Origin: Herpetosiphon llansteffanensis
GTDB taxonomy: Bacteria > Chloroflexota > Chloroflexia > Chloroflexales > Herpetosiphonaceae
Length of the DNA: 64,000 nt
Reading direction: 5' to 3'
Assembly (NCBI RefSeq): GCF_003205875.1
Contig: NZ_PUBZ01000080.1
Coordinates: 51,266 to 115,265, forward strand
Under the pieces are notes generated by a model that was not told the origin of the DNA, ran no database searches, and worked only from the letters and a program-made list of their open reading frames with translations. Below, one piece after another: positions 44,560 to 54,422 of this stretch; positions within the stretch are counted from its first letter, which is position 1; every line of letters begins with the position of its first letter. The position numbers and the translations under genes were made by a program.

Positions 44560-44865
44560 TCACAGTTGGAGCGAAGTCCGGCACAGCGGCTCAAGTTCGG
44601 GCCAACGGCGAACAATCTGTTCAGCGATTGCATGGCGTTCTGCATCCGATTCCAGCAAGGCCATTCCTCTGATTGAAAGGGCAACTTGGGCTTTTTTCAC
44701 ATGATTAGCGGAGATCCAACCACGGACAACCCGCTGCAAATCCATTTCAGGATCATCAATCAGCCAGATCATATCGTCGAGGATTTCGGCAAAAAATTCT
44801 GGTGGAGTATGAGGAGCTAGGTGTCCAAACAGCGAGTCAATGGCTGCATCCATAGTTAGGCTCAT
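44560..44865 (-). CDS. Small protein of unknown function, paralogue 2
   Basis: A 101-residue acidic helical protein. The segment HLAPHTPPEFFAEILDDMIWLIDD is shared with the upstream paralogue. The C-terminal part ends RRWPELEPLCR. AAGGAG lies five bases before the ATG at 44865, which rules out the upstream ATG. No family is recognised. Size and pairing resemble immunity or cell-to-cell specificity genes, but this is inference. Confidence 0.65.
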   Translation of the reverse strand: MSLTMDAAIDSLFGHLAPHTPPEFFAEILDDMIWLIDDPEMDLQRVVRGWISANHVKKAQVALSIRGMALLESDAERHAIAEQIVRRWPELEPLCRTSLQL

Positions 44866-44978
44866 CGAATCTCCTTGTTGCGTATGTACCAACGTGCTTG
44901 CTCCTAGACATTGTTTTTTCGCATAATTAGGAAATCTAGCTACGATAACTGTTAGCGTTTATGCCGTTCCTAAGCTTG

Positions 44979-45272
44979 CTATTTATTGCACAGTAGGGCG
45001 AGGTCGGGCCAGCGCTCGATAATTCGATTAATGATTGCATGAGATGCTGCATCCGATGGTACAGCGAACGCCTCGGTTGTCGAGAGGGCAATTTTCACTT
45101 TCTCCTTATTATCGGAATGGAGCCAGTCGCGCATAATCCGATACATACTTACGCGCTTCTCATCAACGAGCCAAGTCAACTGGTCGATGATTTCGGCAAA
45201 AAAGACTGGCGGTGTATGCGGCGATAGACGGCTTAATACGTATTCTAAGGCCTCATCAAGGCTGGTAGTCAT
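44979..45272 (-). CDS. Small protein of unknown function, paralogue 1
   Basis: A 97-residue paralogue of the downstream gene. It has RLSPHTPPVFFAEIIDQLTWLVDE and ends ERWPDLALLCNK, so the two share a layout across the whole length with about one third to one half of residues matching. AGGAG lies five bases before the ATG. Function is unknown. Confidence 0.65.
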   Translation of the reverse strand: MTTSLDEALEYVLSRLSPHTPPVFFAEIIDQLTWLVDEKRVSMYRIMRDWLHSDNKEKVKIALSTTEAFAVPSDAASHAIINRIIERWPDLALLCNK

Positions 45273-45329
45273 AGGCGCTCCTGTGGATTATCGTCAGATT
45301 GCTATACTTGCTCTAGCGAGGATTGGTTC

Positions 45330-45682
45330 ACTGCTTTCGTGGAGCGGAATGTTAACGCAGCGGCGCAGAGGAACCGATGGCTTTTGGCGATAGGCTATGG
45401 GCTTTGGGCAGATAATCAAACCAATCTGTGGGAATCTGTGGCAAAAAATCAACCTTCGCGATCTTCGCGTGCTTCGCGGTTTCCGTTCTTCGTGTCCTTC
45501 GTGGATTGGAGTTTTAACGCAGCGGCGCAGAGCAACCGAAGAATGAAGGATGAGGGATGAGGGATGAATGCAAAAGTCAGAAATCAACAGCCCAAAGCCA
45601 AGAGCCAAGAGCCAAAAAACTTAACTTCGCGATCTTCGCGGTTCCCGTTCTTCGTGCTCTTCGTGTCCTTCGTGGATCAAAC
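45330..45682. repeat. TTCG-rich repeat, family 2, copy 3
   Basis: Contains TTAACGCAGCGGCGCAGAGG twice, CTTCGCGATCTTCGCG, TTCTTCGTGTCCTTCGTGG and GATGAGGGATGAGGGATGAA, the same phrases as the copies at 19741 and 26190, in a different order. Confidence 0.8.
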
Positions 45683-45859
45683 TTATTTACCGATTCGCAT
45701 GGATTGCGCGAGCAGGCCGATTAACACCTGCCCACCCTTAATATTGCGCAAGACTGTGCCCATGCCAACGACCGAGCGCTGATCGCCTGGAGCAGTAAGG
45801 AGCGCCAGTGATGGGAGTTCGATGGTTGCTTCTCGGTTGGGGTACTGCTCAAGATACAT
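45683..45859 (-). pseudogene. Short 58-codon frame, possibly a gene remnant
   Basis: An open frame ending in GGQVLIGLLAQSMRIGK. It has no evident ribosome-binding site and stands next to the repeat. I do not recognise it. It may be the end of a lost gene. Confidence 0.3.
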
Positions 45860-45898
45860 CTTGCTCCGCGTTTACCTATTTCTGTTGCTGAACAAAGA

Positions 45899-46099
45899 TT
45901 ATTGAAGGATCTGGTTAGTTTTAGGCCTTGCATTATCATCTGGGGGAAGCTCAATGGGCAGAGTCATAAGTAATATACATACACATAGCATCACTACTAT
46001 ACCTATTAGCCAAACACCGTACCTTAACTGCTGAATACGTTGGCGATTCTCGGCAGCGGACAATTCAGTTGCTTTGTAGTCATAGGGTATCCTTACCAA
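45899..46099 (-). CDS. Possible 66-residue single-membrane-helix protein
   Basis: An open frame from a TTG codon. The sequence has a clear hydrophobic helix (GVWLIGIVVMLCVCILLMTLP) preceded by polar residues. The TTG start lacks a good ribosome-binding site, and an in-frame stop lies upstream, so it is not simply cut by the IS. It may be a small membrane protein or a remnant. Confidence 0.35.
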   Translation of the reverse strand: MVRIPYDYKATELSAAENRQRIQQLRYGVWLIGIVVMLCVCILLMTLPIELPPDDNARPKTNQILQ

Positions 46100-46160
46100 A
46101 CTATAATTAGCATATTTATGATTCAGATGATGACTTTATGGATGCCTTAAACAATAGGTA

Positions 46161-47169
46161 CGCCTGATGTGAGTTATTCCGAAAGGATCGCTTGACAAAC
46201 AACGACGGAAGTCCCACGATGGACGTGCTTAATCACCATCAATAGGAGTTCCGTCCATGGCTAGTATAGCATTTTCTGACCTGATCACGATCGTTTATGT
46301 GCTGGTTGACGATTGGTATCAGTCGACCATACTCCATCCCATGCCAGCCGTCCCTGGACCAGCACTGGCACCAAGCGCGGTGTTAACGATTCTCTTGGCC
46401 ATGGATCTCGTCCCGTTTCCCAGCGAAACGGGGTTTCTAGGCTTTCTGCGGGCAACCCATGGTGATTTATTTCCGACCCTGCCGCATCAAAGCCAATGCA
46501 ATCGCCATGCCCATCGGCTGCGCGGCTTGCTTGAACCGCTGCGGCGGTCGTGGCTCCAATCATGGGCAACGGTCACCCGTCCGCAGGTCATTCTCGATAC
46601 GAAACCGATTCCGGTCGTTGGGTATACCCGTCCCAAAACCCGCAGCGATTTCGCCGGCAGTGCCAGCTACGGGTACTGTGTCAGCCGCAAACTGCACTAT
46701 TTTGGCTATAAACTGGTGATGCTCACGACCCTCGATGGCATTCCCGTCGCCTATGACCTCGTGCCTGCCCATACGGACGAACGCGCCGCTGCGGATGAAA
46801 TTCTCGACCACATTACCAATGCCGATGTGTGGGCGGATAAAGGCTTTCTCGGTGAACGCTGGCAACAAGCCGTACGAGACGCAACGAAGAATCGCATCTG
46901 GACAGCGAAACGCCACAATCAACGGCGGACTCCCGCGCCATTTGATGCTCTGCTCGGGGCGATCCGTGAACGGATCGAAGGGACGTTTCATGAACTGCAA
47001 AACACGGGACGGCACGTCGAGCGTTTGTTGGCCAAAACGGTGGAAGGCTTGGCGACCCGCATTGCGAGTAAAGTGACCCATTTGGTCTTGAAAGCGGTGT
47101 TGCGTGCACGATTTGGCATTGATGTGCTGACATTCACTATTCTTCAGGCAGCTTAACTCACATCAGGCT
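46161..47169 (+). mobile_element. IS982-family insertion sequence, intact, 1009 bases
   Basis: The terminal inverted repeats GCCTGATGTGAGTTA (46162-46176) and TAACTCACATCAGGC (47154-47168) are perfect over 15 bases. The flanking seven-base direct repeat ATAGGTA at 46154-46160 and 47170-47176 is the expected target-site duplication, so the insertion is fairly recent. It lies between the RHS gene end and the small frames at 45.7-46.1 kb. Confidence 0.93.
46257..47156 (+). CDS. IS982-family transposase
   Basis: A 299-residue DDE transposase. The catalytic residues are seen as ILDTKPIPVV (Asp 114), VWADKGFLG (Asp 194) and ERIEGTFHEL (Glu near 241). The N-terminus is shortened relative to some family members but the frame is uninterrupted, so the element may be active. 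AGGAG lies upstream of the ATG. Confidence 0.93.
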   Translation: MASIAFSDLITIVYVLVDDWYQSTILHPMPAVPGPALAPSAVLTILLAMDLVPFPSETGFLGFLRATHGDLFPTLPHQSQCNRHAHRLRGLLEPLRRSWLQSWATVTRPQVILDTKPIPVVGYTRPKTRSDFAGSASYGYCVSRKLHYFGYKLVMLTTLDGIPVAYDLVPAHTDERAAADEILDHITNADVWADKGFLGERWQQAVRDATKNRIWTAKRHNQRRTPAPFDALLGAIRERIEGTFHELQNTGRHVERLLAKTVEGLATRIASKVTHLVLKAVLRARFGIDVLTFTILQAA

Positions 47170-47261
47170 ATAGGTATATATCGATATATCTAAATAATCA
47201 ATGATGCCAAAAAAACCATATCTCATTTAATCCTATACTCGAATACTAAATTAACTAGATT

Positions 47262-47307
47262 GATCAATCCTTACTCTGGTTGATTCCAATCAGAGTAAGG
47301 ATTGATC
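47262..47307 (-). terminator. Long hairpin downstream of the RHS gene
   Basis: GATCAATCCTTACTCTG and CAGAGTAAGGATTGATC, a perfect 17-base stem with a 12-base loop, about 60 bases beyond the RHS stop on the minus strand. It is followed by an AT-rich stretch without a strong T-run. Probable terminator. Confidence 0.65.
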
Positions 47308-47368
47308 GGTTGTAAGCGAGCGTAGCTAGCTATTGAATAGATTAAATAACGCTCCGTTATTTAGTCTA

Positions 47369-50300
47369 CTAGCGGAGATTGTTTCGTAGCCAGGTACGAA
47401 CATCCGCAAGACTACGCAATTCTTCATCATAAAGTTTGTCTGCAAAGATATACGACTTCAGCGAAAGCCTAAGATCTTGCATGCTTCTGCCTCCGGTAGC
47501 AGGAGTAAGACCAGCAAAATTAAAAGGAATGTTGGGAATAACATCGCTGATTCCATTCAAATAACAATCACGCTCACTATAGGATCCTGCCCTATCCGCC
47601 TCGATTGCCCTATCGAAGAGGTCCATTTGATGTGAGTTAACTTCGGCTATGCACTGGTCCCACTTACTTGCTTGACCAAGAATTTCGTGCCCAATCATAC
47701 ATTCTTTAGCAATGCCATCAGGCAGGAGTAAGGTAGCATGTACTCCTGACATAAAGTGATTTATTTGGTTGCTACCAGTAAAACCTCCATAGTGGCTATC
47801 GCGAAATTCGGCGGCTAATCCTGTATCATTGAATTTTACACGATCAAATTTTGCATGAAATTCCGAACTACGGTCGTTAGAAATATACCATAAGACAAAA
47901 TCAGTACGTTCCTCTGCTACAGTAATACGTGGTTGGTAATCACGGATATGTTGAGGAACTTTTGAACCTCCTGGTAAATCCTCTAAAGTATAGAGATAAA
48001 TCAATGCTCCAAGTGTATCGGTTATAAGTAGTGCATTAAATGCTGCATCTTTATCAAGTTTATCGGATTTTTCCTGACAATACTTGTTGTACGCCAAAGA
48101 TTCAAATGCTCTTGCAATTGTGCAGTAGAATAAGCCACTTGGATCAACTTTGTTGATCGGATCATTGTGAACATAGGTATAAGAATGAAGCGACTGTGGC
48201 TCTAACAGCTTTCCAGCAAACGGATCAACGCTCAAGAAGGAGCCATTCGCTGGGTTGTACCAGCGGGCGCGCAGGAAGACTAAGCCGGTTTGGGCATCGG
48301 AGAACTCGCCGGTATAGCGAATTGATGAGATCGGCGCGCCTACGGCTTGACCCCAGGCATCGCTATCTTGTTTGCCGCGCGCGCCATTGGCACTGTTGAT
48401 CGTCATGCGCATGGTGCGTTGGGCATCGCTGACCATGAAGTTCTTGCCATTAACGACCGGTGTGCCATTCTTGACTTGGTCGCTGTGCAAGACAATGCCG
48501 CCTAAGCCCGTGACATAAGTCGTGTCGTACTGGTCGCTACCCACAAAGGTGCTGATCCGTAAGAGGTTGCTGTACGATGTGCCGACGCGATCGGTCACAA
48601 AGGCATTGGTCAGGGTTCCGTTGGTGCTTTTGCTGACCAAACTTTCATCGTGGTAGCGGTAGCTATAGCTATTCGCTCCAATCGTGACCGTGGTTGGGCG
48701 GTTGAAGCCATCGTAGGTATAGCTTTGGGTGCCATTGTTCAGCACATTGCCAGATGCATCGTAGCTCCAGCCCGTGCGGCGGTCGTTGTTTTGATAGTCG
48801 AGATTCGTGCTGCCCACGCGCACGCGGTTGCCAGCACGGTCGTAGCCATAGCCGGTCGTGGTGCTGCCGGCGGTTTCACTCGCCAAGCGCCCCAGATTGT
48901 CGTAGCCATAGCTATGGTTTTCGGTTACTGTCGTCCCGCTGCCATTTAGCTGAACTTCGCTGAAGGTAACGCGACGACTGGCGCGGTCATAGGTATAGCC
49001 AAATTGGGTTAGTTGGGCGGTGGGGGTTGTGCCACTGCCGGTTGCCCCATTGACCGTGATACTGCTCACCCGACCAAGGGTGTCGTACAGGGTGGTTTCG
49101 ACGGCGCGGCTGGTGCCCGCTTCCGAGCGGGTCAGGGTTTCAGCCCAGCCGGTCGTGCTGTTATAGCCGTATTGGGCAATCGTGAAGCCACCACGGCCAA
49201 CCGTTTGCAGGCGGCCTGCGCTGTCATAGCCGTAGCTATTGCCCCCAATCAGGGTGACCCGACCAGCGGCATCATAGGTATAGCCCAAGGTCCAAGTGGC
49301 ATTGGGATCGTCAGCCAACGATTGTTGGATGCCACTGACCCGATTGAGGGCATCGTAGTTATAGGTCAAGACCCCGGTTTTGCCCGTTGCGGTGTTTTGG
49401 GCCGAGGCATCAAAGGCGGTGGCCATGCGGCCAGCACTATCATAGGTCCAGCTTTGGCTAGCACCAGCGGCCCCAGTTTTGCTGATCGGGCGGCCCAGTT
49501 CATCGTAGCCGGTCGTGATCGCGGTGGCTCCAGTTGGTTGGACACTGGCAACCGCGCCGCGGACGGTGTACGTGGTGCTGGTGCCATTGCGCAGCGCATC
49601 TTCTTGGTTGCGCAGTTGGTCGCGGGCATCGTAGCGCAGGACGCGGCTGGTAATGCCCTTGCCATTGATCACGGCGGTTTGATTGCCGGCGCGGTCATAG
49701 CGATAGTTGGTCGTAACTTGGCAGTCGCTGGCTTCGACTTGGCTACAGGGGCCATCGGCGTTTTCGATGACCTGAATCAGGTTGTCGCGCAGGTCATAGC
49801 GATAATGGGTGATGATCCCCACCGTGTCGCTGCTGGCAACCGTGCGGCCCGCCACATCATAGTTGGTGCGGCTGATCAAATCGCGGGTGGTGCCATCAGC
49901 ACCGGTGATCAGCCCATCCTGATAGTTGCTCACGCTTTGGATCGTGCGCCCAAGGCCGTCGATCATGCTGACGCTGATTTGACCATCGGGGGTTTTGCTC
50001 CAGCGCGGGCCAGTGCGGGTGATCAAGCCACTCGGGGCCGTCGTGCTGGTGACACCTGTATCGAGGTTACGAGTGGTGGTCGTGGCCTTGCCGGTTGGGT
50101 CGGTGGTAGTAACCGTAATCCCTGCGGCATCGGCATAGCTGGTCAGGGTTGTGACATTGATAGTTGACGTCGGTGCTACCCCAGGCTGCTCGTTTTGGAT
50201 GACGCTGGTCACACGGCCCAGCCCATCATAGAATGTGCGGGTTCGGGTATTGCTGGTCTCAATGACATCAAATGCCCGGCCAAGCGCATCATAGGTGACT

Positions 50301-53300
50301 TGCGCACTAAGCACATTGCGGTCGCTGGTTTGCGTACTACAGAAACTACTGACTTTTACGCCACTCGCATTGCGACAGTTCTCGACCGATTTGGTCACGC
50401 GACCAAGCGTATCATAGATTGGTACGGTGAATTGGCCTGTCACATCATAGGTTGCGACGACCCTGCCATTGGGCGCATAAATCGTGCCGGTGGTTTGATT
50501 CAGTTCCGCAAGCGCGCCGGGATTGGCGGTTACAGAGTTGTTCGTCGTTTGCGTGGCCCGACCAAGATTATCGAACGTGGTCAGGGTCATGCGGTCGGTG
50601 ATGACATCGCTGATCTGCCATGGCAGCGTCGGATTGGGGGCAAAGGTTGCTTGCACGCCATTAACATAGTTGTCAATCGTGCGATCGGCGCGGCCTGCGC
50701 TGTCATAGCGGGTCACCTGGACGATATCGGTATCGCTCAGGCTCGCCCAACTGCTGTTGGCGCTGTCGATGGTCAACGGATTGCCATTTTCGTAGTTGAG
50801 CGTGGTGGTGACCGGACGACTCAGCGCATCATACTCGAAGCGGGTCCAGCGCCGCAGAGCATCACGGGTCCAGGTGACATTGCCCGCCCCATCGTAGTAG
50901 GTATAGGTTTGGACATTGACATCGGTATATTGCGGGCTGAACTGACCGCCATTGATATCGGCGCGATAGTTCAAGGTAGTCGTCACTGGACGACTGAGCG
51001 CATCATACTCGGTGCGGGTCACACGGGTCGTGCTGCTACTCCAGAGCAAGGTGCTGGGATTGAAGGTACCGGTCAGAATACCAGTTTGGGTCACGAGCGT
51101 CGTGCGACCCAGCCAGTCGTAGCCAAAGAGGGTGGCCACATTGCCGCTGGGATAGCTGGGGCTGAAGGCTGGTGGATTGCCGGTGAGGGTTGGGATGGTT
51201 GGTACACCACTGCCAGTGAGCGCGTTATCAACGATCCAGCGGACGCGGCCAGCACTATCATAGCTGGTGACATCGCGGTAGCGGCCATCGGGGCCTTTAG
51301 TCCAGATTACACGCCCATAGCTATCATAGCCATACTCGGTCACCACATTTTGGGTGGCTGTGCTAGGAGTTCCGCCATTTTTATAATTCTGGGTGACTTT
51401 CCAGACTTGGTTGTCGGCGCGATAGTCGCTATGGGTGGTGGTGGCTAAGCTAGTGTCATACCCAATGGTGACATCAGTCAGCCGGCCAAGAACATCGTAG
51501 CTATAGGCCGTTTTTTGGACCGTATTGGTGCCATAGCCGACTTCGACAAGGCTGACTTGGCCCAACGCTGTGTAGCTATATTTGGTCACGACCCCATCGG
51601 GACTCGTGACGGTTTCGGGCAGCTTGCTGCCCGCAAGATAGGTCATGGTTGTCGCTGACATATTGCCAAGTTGGACACTTATCGGTTGGTTCGCAGCATT
51701 ATATTGGGTTGTGGTGACGATATTACCCGGTGCGGTTACTGTTTCTGGCTGATTGTTGCTGCCATAGCTAATGGTGGTGGCGATCCCACTCAGACTATGC
51801 TGGTTGCTGCTACCAATTGATCCAGCTTCGATCCGCGTTGTTAAGCCAACTGCATTGGCGGTGCTGCGCACCGTTGTGCCATTGGGGTTCGCCTGCGCTG
51901 CTGCTGCAAACTGGATATCATTCGTTTGGTAGCCACTGAAGGTGTTATTGTGTTCAACCCAGCGCAACGTCCGATCACTACGATAATGGGCAATTTGGGT
52001 ATCCAAAATCACGCCATTGCGCCGAATCGTGATCGTGGTTTGCGGTTCGCCAGTTGGCGTGGTGGCGTAGGCATACTGCCATGTGCGGCCATCGCGTTCG
52101 ACTTGCTGGGTCACCTTGCCTGCCGTGTAGGTCATCACCAAATCGCGGCGGCTGGCGGTGGTGTCGTAGCTGGTCAAGCCTTTGGCAATGCCAATGATTT
52201 GATGCAGGCTATTGGTTTCGTAGCGGGTGATTGTGCCTTGGGGGCTGGTCACCCAGGTTAGATGGCCTGCCGTATCATAGCCATAGGTCGTGACCTGATT
52301 CAGATCGTCAGTGACGGTCTGGAGCCGTAGCCCAACGCCGCTGACCGTCGTATAGCTGAAATCGAGCGTGCGTCCGCTGAAATCATCCGTGACCGCGAGC
52401 GGATAATCTTTGGTGCTGCCACTCATGCTGAGGCTGATGGTTTGCGTCCGGCCAGCACTATCCGCTAATTTGACGAGGCGGCCAGCACTATCAAACTCGC
52501 GCCAGCTTTGATCGGGGAAGGTGATGCGATAGCCACCACTGACCGCGCTTAAGCTTGCGCGAATCCCAGGAGCCGCAGAATACACTCCCCCATAATCGCG
52601 GAAGCGATAGCGGTTACCTTCAGCGGATTCATAGATAATCGTGTTTGGCTCAGCGCCAACGCTTGCACTCGGCAAGGTCAGGGTTTCGCCGTAGTTAAAG
52701 CGCCAGCCAAAGCCAAGCGGGCTTTGGGGAACGGTTGCCGGATCGGCTAAACCTGAGACATACGTCCGTTGCATGCTCAACGGAGTGCTCGCGGTGGCAA
52801 TCGTGGCATCGATGGCCGATTCAATCAATACCCCAGAGAGCGTGTTGACCGGATCGCCAATTACCAATTGATATCCACCAGCGGCGGTTTTGCTACATTT
52901 ACAATTATAGCTTTGGTCATTATGTGTATTAGACCAGATCAGTTCTTGGCCGTTCAAATACAGTTTGAAACTATCAATCCCCACAAAGGCAGGGGACCTT
53001 GCACCGGTTTCAATGTGAATGGCAAAGGTTCCCGTTTTGTTGGCCACATCTGCAACCGGAATGGTCAGCAAATCACCTTGATGCCACAACGACGATGGCG
53101 TGGTATTGGGTCGTCCAGGTACCATCGCTAAGGTTACCGGCTGCGCACCGGGAGGACTATCAGGCAAAAACTCAATCCGAATTTCGCCCCGTGGGAGGAC
53201 TGGGGCGACTGGTTGCCGCGAATCTTCCGCCCAGCGCAGGGTTCCCTGCAAGGTATCGCCAGATTGAAGGGGTGGCATGCGCATCCGCCCACCGCGATAG

Positions 53301-54160
53301 GTTATTCCATTACCAGGGCCAATACCCGTACGGGTACCGGAGGGAATATCAACGAGGAAAAACGGGCCGTCGCTCGTTGATGAATCATTGACCACCCCAA
53401 TCCGTTCGGTCCAGGTCGTTGATGACCACGAATCAGTCTCAGACTCAGACTCATAGCGAGTCCAACCAGGGGCGTCATCATAAAACCGAAAGTTGCTGAA
53501 GCGACACCAGCCAGCAGTACTAAAAAACGAATTACAGGCGATGCGCATTTCAATCGGCTGATCAGCGGGCAGTCGGTTGACACCCGTAAACGTCACATGA
53601 AACGTGGTCGTGGGTGTGGGGTCGGTACTGATGGGATCGAATTGTTCCGCAATAGTGCTTGCGGGCATCCAGGTAGAGCTGCCCACGGGTTTCACAAAGA
53701 CGACGGCGCGAGCGGCATCAAAATAGGGGCCAATGGTTGAGGCTTTAAAGGCGAGATCGACTTTAAAACTATCGTGGGCATAGGCCGGAATAATGATCGG
53801 CAAGGCTGTACTGGTCTCGAGTTGTGGGTCTTGTTGGGAGGTAACTTCATACAGTGTGTTATGGGTGAAGACCTCGTGTTGGATGCCACCCGAAAACGTG
53901 CCATCGAACTGGGCTTGATGGGTCTCCTCAATCGCGCGATTGACGATCTCGGCATACTCCTCAGGCGTAAGAATAGAGGTGGCCGCAGCCGGGCGATGGC
54001 CGGGCGGGGGTTCGTCGAGCACTGTTGGCACCGCTGGAATGGCGCGGGCCGTTGGGGTAAGGGTGGTCGGTGCGGCAGCGGCTGCGTGCGGCAGCAGACT
54101 GGTGAGCACCGAGGTCAACAGCAGCATGGCCAGCATGCGTGACGGACGAGATGAAGGCAT
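47369..54160 (-). CDS. Giant secreted RHS/YD-repeat protein with unknown C-terminal tip
   Basis: A 2263-residue protein with a signal peptide (about 1-29, cleavage near PHAAAAAP). Residues to about 450 contain sandwich domains; then come dozens of YD repeats (YDxxGRxxx, for example GYDALGRAFD) that form a shell. The RHS-associated core is near 1945-2011 (IRYTGEFSDAQTGLVFLRAR, ending DPSGLF). The last 252 residues are unlike known toxin tips that I can name and are visibly AT-richer than the repeats, as expected for an exchangeable tip. AAAGGG precedes the ATG. Confidence 0.93.
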   Translation of the reverse strand: MPSSRPSRMLAMLLLTSVLTSLLPHAAAAAPTTLTPTARAIPAVPTVLDEPPPGHRPAAATSILTPEEYAEIVNRAIEETHQAQFDGTFSGGIQHEVFTHNTLYEVTSQQDPQLETSTALPIIIPAYAHDSFKVDLAFKASTIGPYFDAARAVVFVKPVGSSTWMPASTIAEQFDPISTDPTPTTTFHVTFTGVNRLPADQPIEMRIACNSFFSTAGWCRFSNFRFYDDAPGWTRYESESETDSWSSTTWTERIGVVNDSSTSDGPFFLVDIPSGTRTGIGPGNGITYRGGRMRMPPLQSGDTLQGTLRWAEDSRQPVAPVLPRGEIRIEFLPDSPPGAQPVTLAMVPGRPNTTPSSLWHQGDLLTIPVADVANKTGTFAIHIETGARSPAFVGIDSFKLYLNGQELIWSNTHNDQSYNCKCSKTAAGGYQLVIGDPVNTLSGVLIESAIDATIATASTPLSMQRTYVSGLADPATVPQSPLGFGWRFNYGETLTLPSASVGAEPNTIIYESAEGNRYRFRDYGGVYSAAPGIRASLSAVSGGYRITFPDQSWREFDSAGRLVKLADSAGRTQTISLSMSGSTKDYPLAVTDDFSGRTLDFSYTTVSGVGLRLQTVTDDLNQVTTYGYDTAGHLTWVTSPQGTITRYETNSLHQIIGIAKGLTSYDTTASRRDLVMTYTAGKVTQQVERDGRTWQYAYATTPTGEPQTTITIRRNGVILDTQIAHYRSDRTLRWVEHNNTFSGYQTNDIQFAAAAQANPNGTTVRSTANAVGLTTRIEAGSIGSSNQHSLSGIATTISYGSNNQPETVTAPGNIVTTTQYNAANQPISVQLGNMSATTMTYLAGSKLPETVTSPDGVVTKYSYTALGQVSLVEVGYGTNTVQKTAYSYDVLGRLTDVTIGYDTSLATTTHSDYRADNQVWKVTQNYKNGGTPSTATQNVVTEYGYDSYGRVIWTKGPDGRYRDVTSYDSAGRVRWIVDNALTGSGVPTIPTLTGNPPAFSPSYPSGNVATLFGYDWLGRTTLVTQTGILTGTFNPSTLLWSSSTTRVTRTEYDALSRPVTTTLNYRADINGGQFSPQYTDVNVQTYTYYDGAGNVTWTRDALRRWTRFEYDALSRPVTTTLNYENGNPLTIDSANSSWASLSDTDIVQVTRYDSAGRADRTIDNYVNGVQATFAPNPTLPWQISDVITDRMTLTTFDNLGRATQTTNNSVTANPGALAELNQTTGTIYAPNGRVVATYDVTGQFTVPIYDTLGRVTKSVENCRNASGVKVSSFCSTQTSDRNVLSAQVTYDALGRAFDVIETSNTRTRTFYDGLGRVTSVIQNEQPGVAPTSTINVTTLTSYADAAGITVTTTDPTGKATTTTRNLDTGVTSTTAPSGLITRTGPRWSKTPDGQISVSMIDGLGRTIQSVSNYQDGLITGADGTTRDLISRTNYDVAGRTVASSDTVGIITHYRYDLRDNLIQVIENADGPCSQVEASDCQVTTNYRYDRAGNQTAVINGKGITSRVLRYDARDQLRNQEDALRNGTSTTYTVRGAVASVQPTGATAITTGYDELGRPISKTGAAGASQSWTYDSAGRMATAFDASAQNTATGKTGVLTYNYDALNRVSGIQQSLADDPNATWTLGYTYDAAGRVTLIGGNSYGYDSAGRLQTVGRGGFTIAQYGYNSTTGWAETLTRSEAGTSRAVETTLYDTLGRVSSITVNGATGSGTTPTAQLTQFGYTYDRASRRVTFSEVQLNGSGTTVTENHSYGYDNLGRLASETAGSTTTGYGYDRAGNRVRVGSTNLDYQNNDRRTGWSYDASGNVLNNGTQSYTYDGFNRPTTVTIGANSYSYRYHDESLVSKSTNGTLTNAFVTDRVGTSYSNLLRISTFVGSDQYDTTYVTGLGGIVLHSDQVKNGTPVVNGKNFMVSDAQRTMRMTINSANGARGKQDSDAWGQAVGAPISSIRYTGEFSDAQTGLVFLRARWYNPANGSFLSVDPFAGKLLEPQSLHSYTYVHNDPINKVDPSGLFYCTIARAFESLAYNKYCQEKSDKLDKDAAFNALLITDTLGALIYLYTLEDLPGGSKVPQHIRDYQPRITVAEERTDFVLWYISNDRSSEFHAKFDRVKFNDTGLAAEFRDSHYGGFTGSNQINHFMSGVHATLLLPDGIAKECMIGHEILGQASKWDQCIAEVNSHQMDLFDRAIEADRAGSYSERDCYLNGISDVIPNIPFNFAGLTPATGGRSMQDLRLSLKSYIFADKLYDEELRSLADVRTWLRNNLR

Positions 54161-54422
54161 AAAAAAGCCCTTTCACTCAAAACAATCCAAGACTGATGAG
54201 CACAAAGGGATATGTCAATCCTACGCACATCGGTACGCAGCAAAACCTTGCTCCACTTCGCTCTCTCAATCTAACGCTATTCTAACAAACTCGTTGCAAC
54301 TTGTCGAATGGGATAGAGTATCCCCTTTCGGTGTGAATTAATCACAAATTAATTACCGTATTTGAAATAATGGCTCAATTGATGATTGATTCAGGGTAGG
54401 ATTTTGGGCAGGCTACTTATGT

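Noticed and set aside
48196..53391. Long plus-strand open frames opposite the RHS gene, up to 417 codons
   Set aside because: The biased codon pattern of the YD repeats keeps the opposite strand open; the translations are low-complexity and have no start signals.
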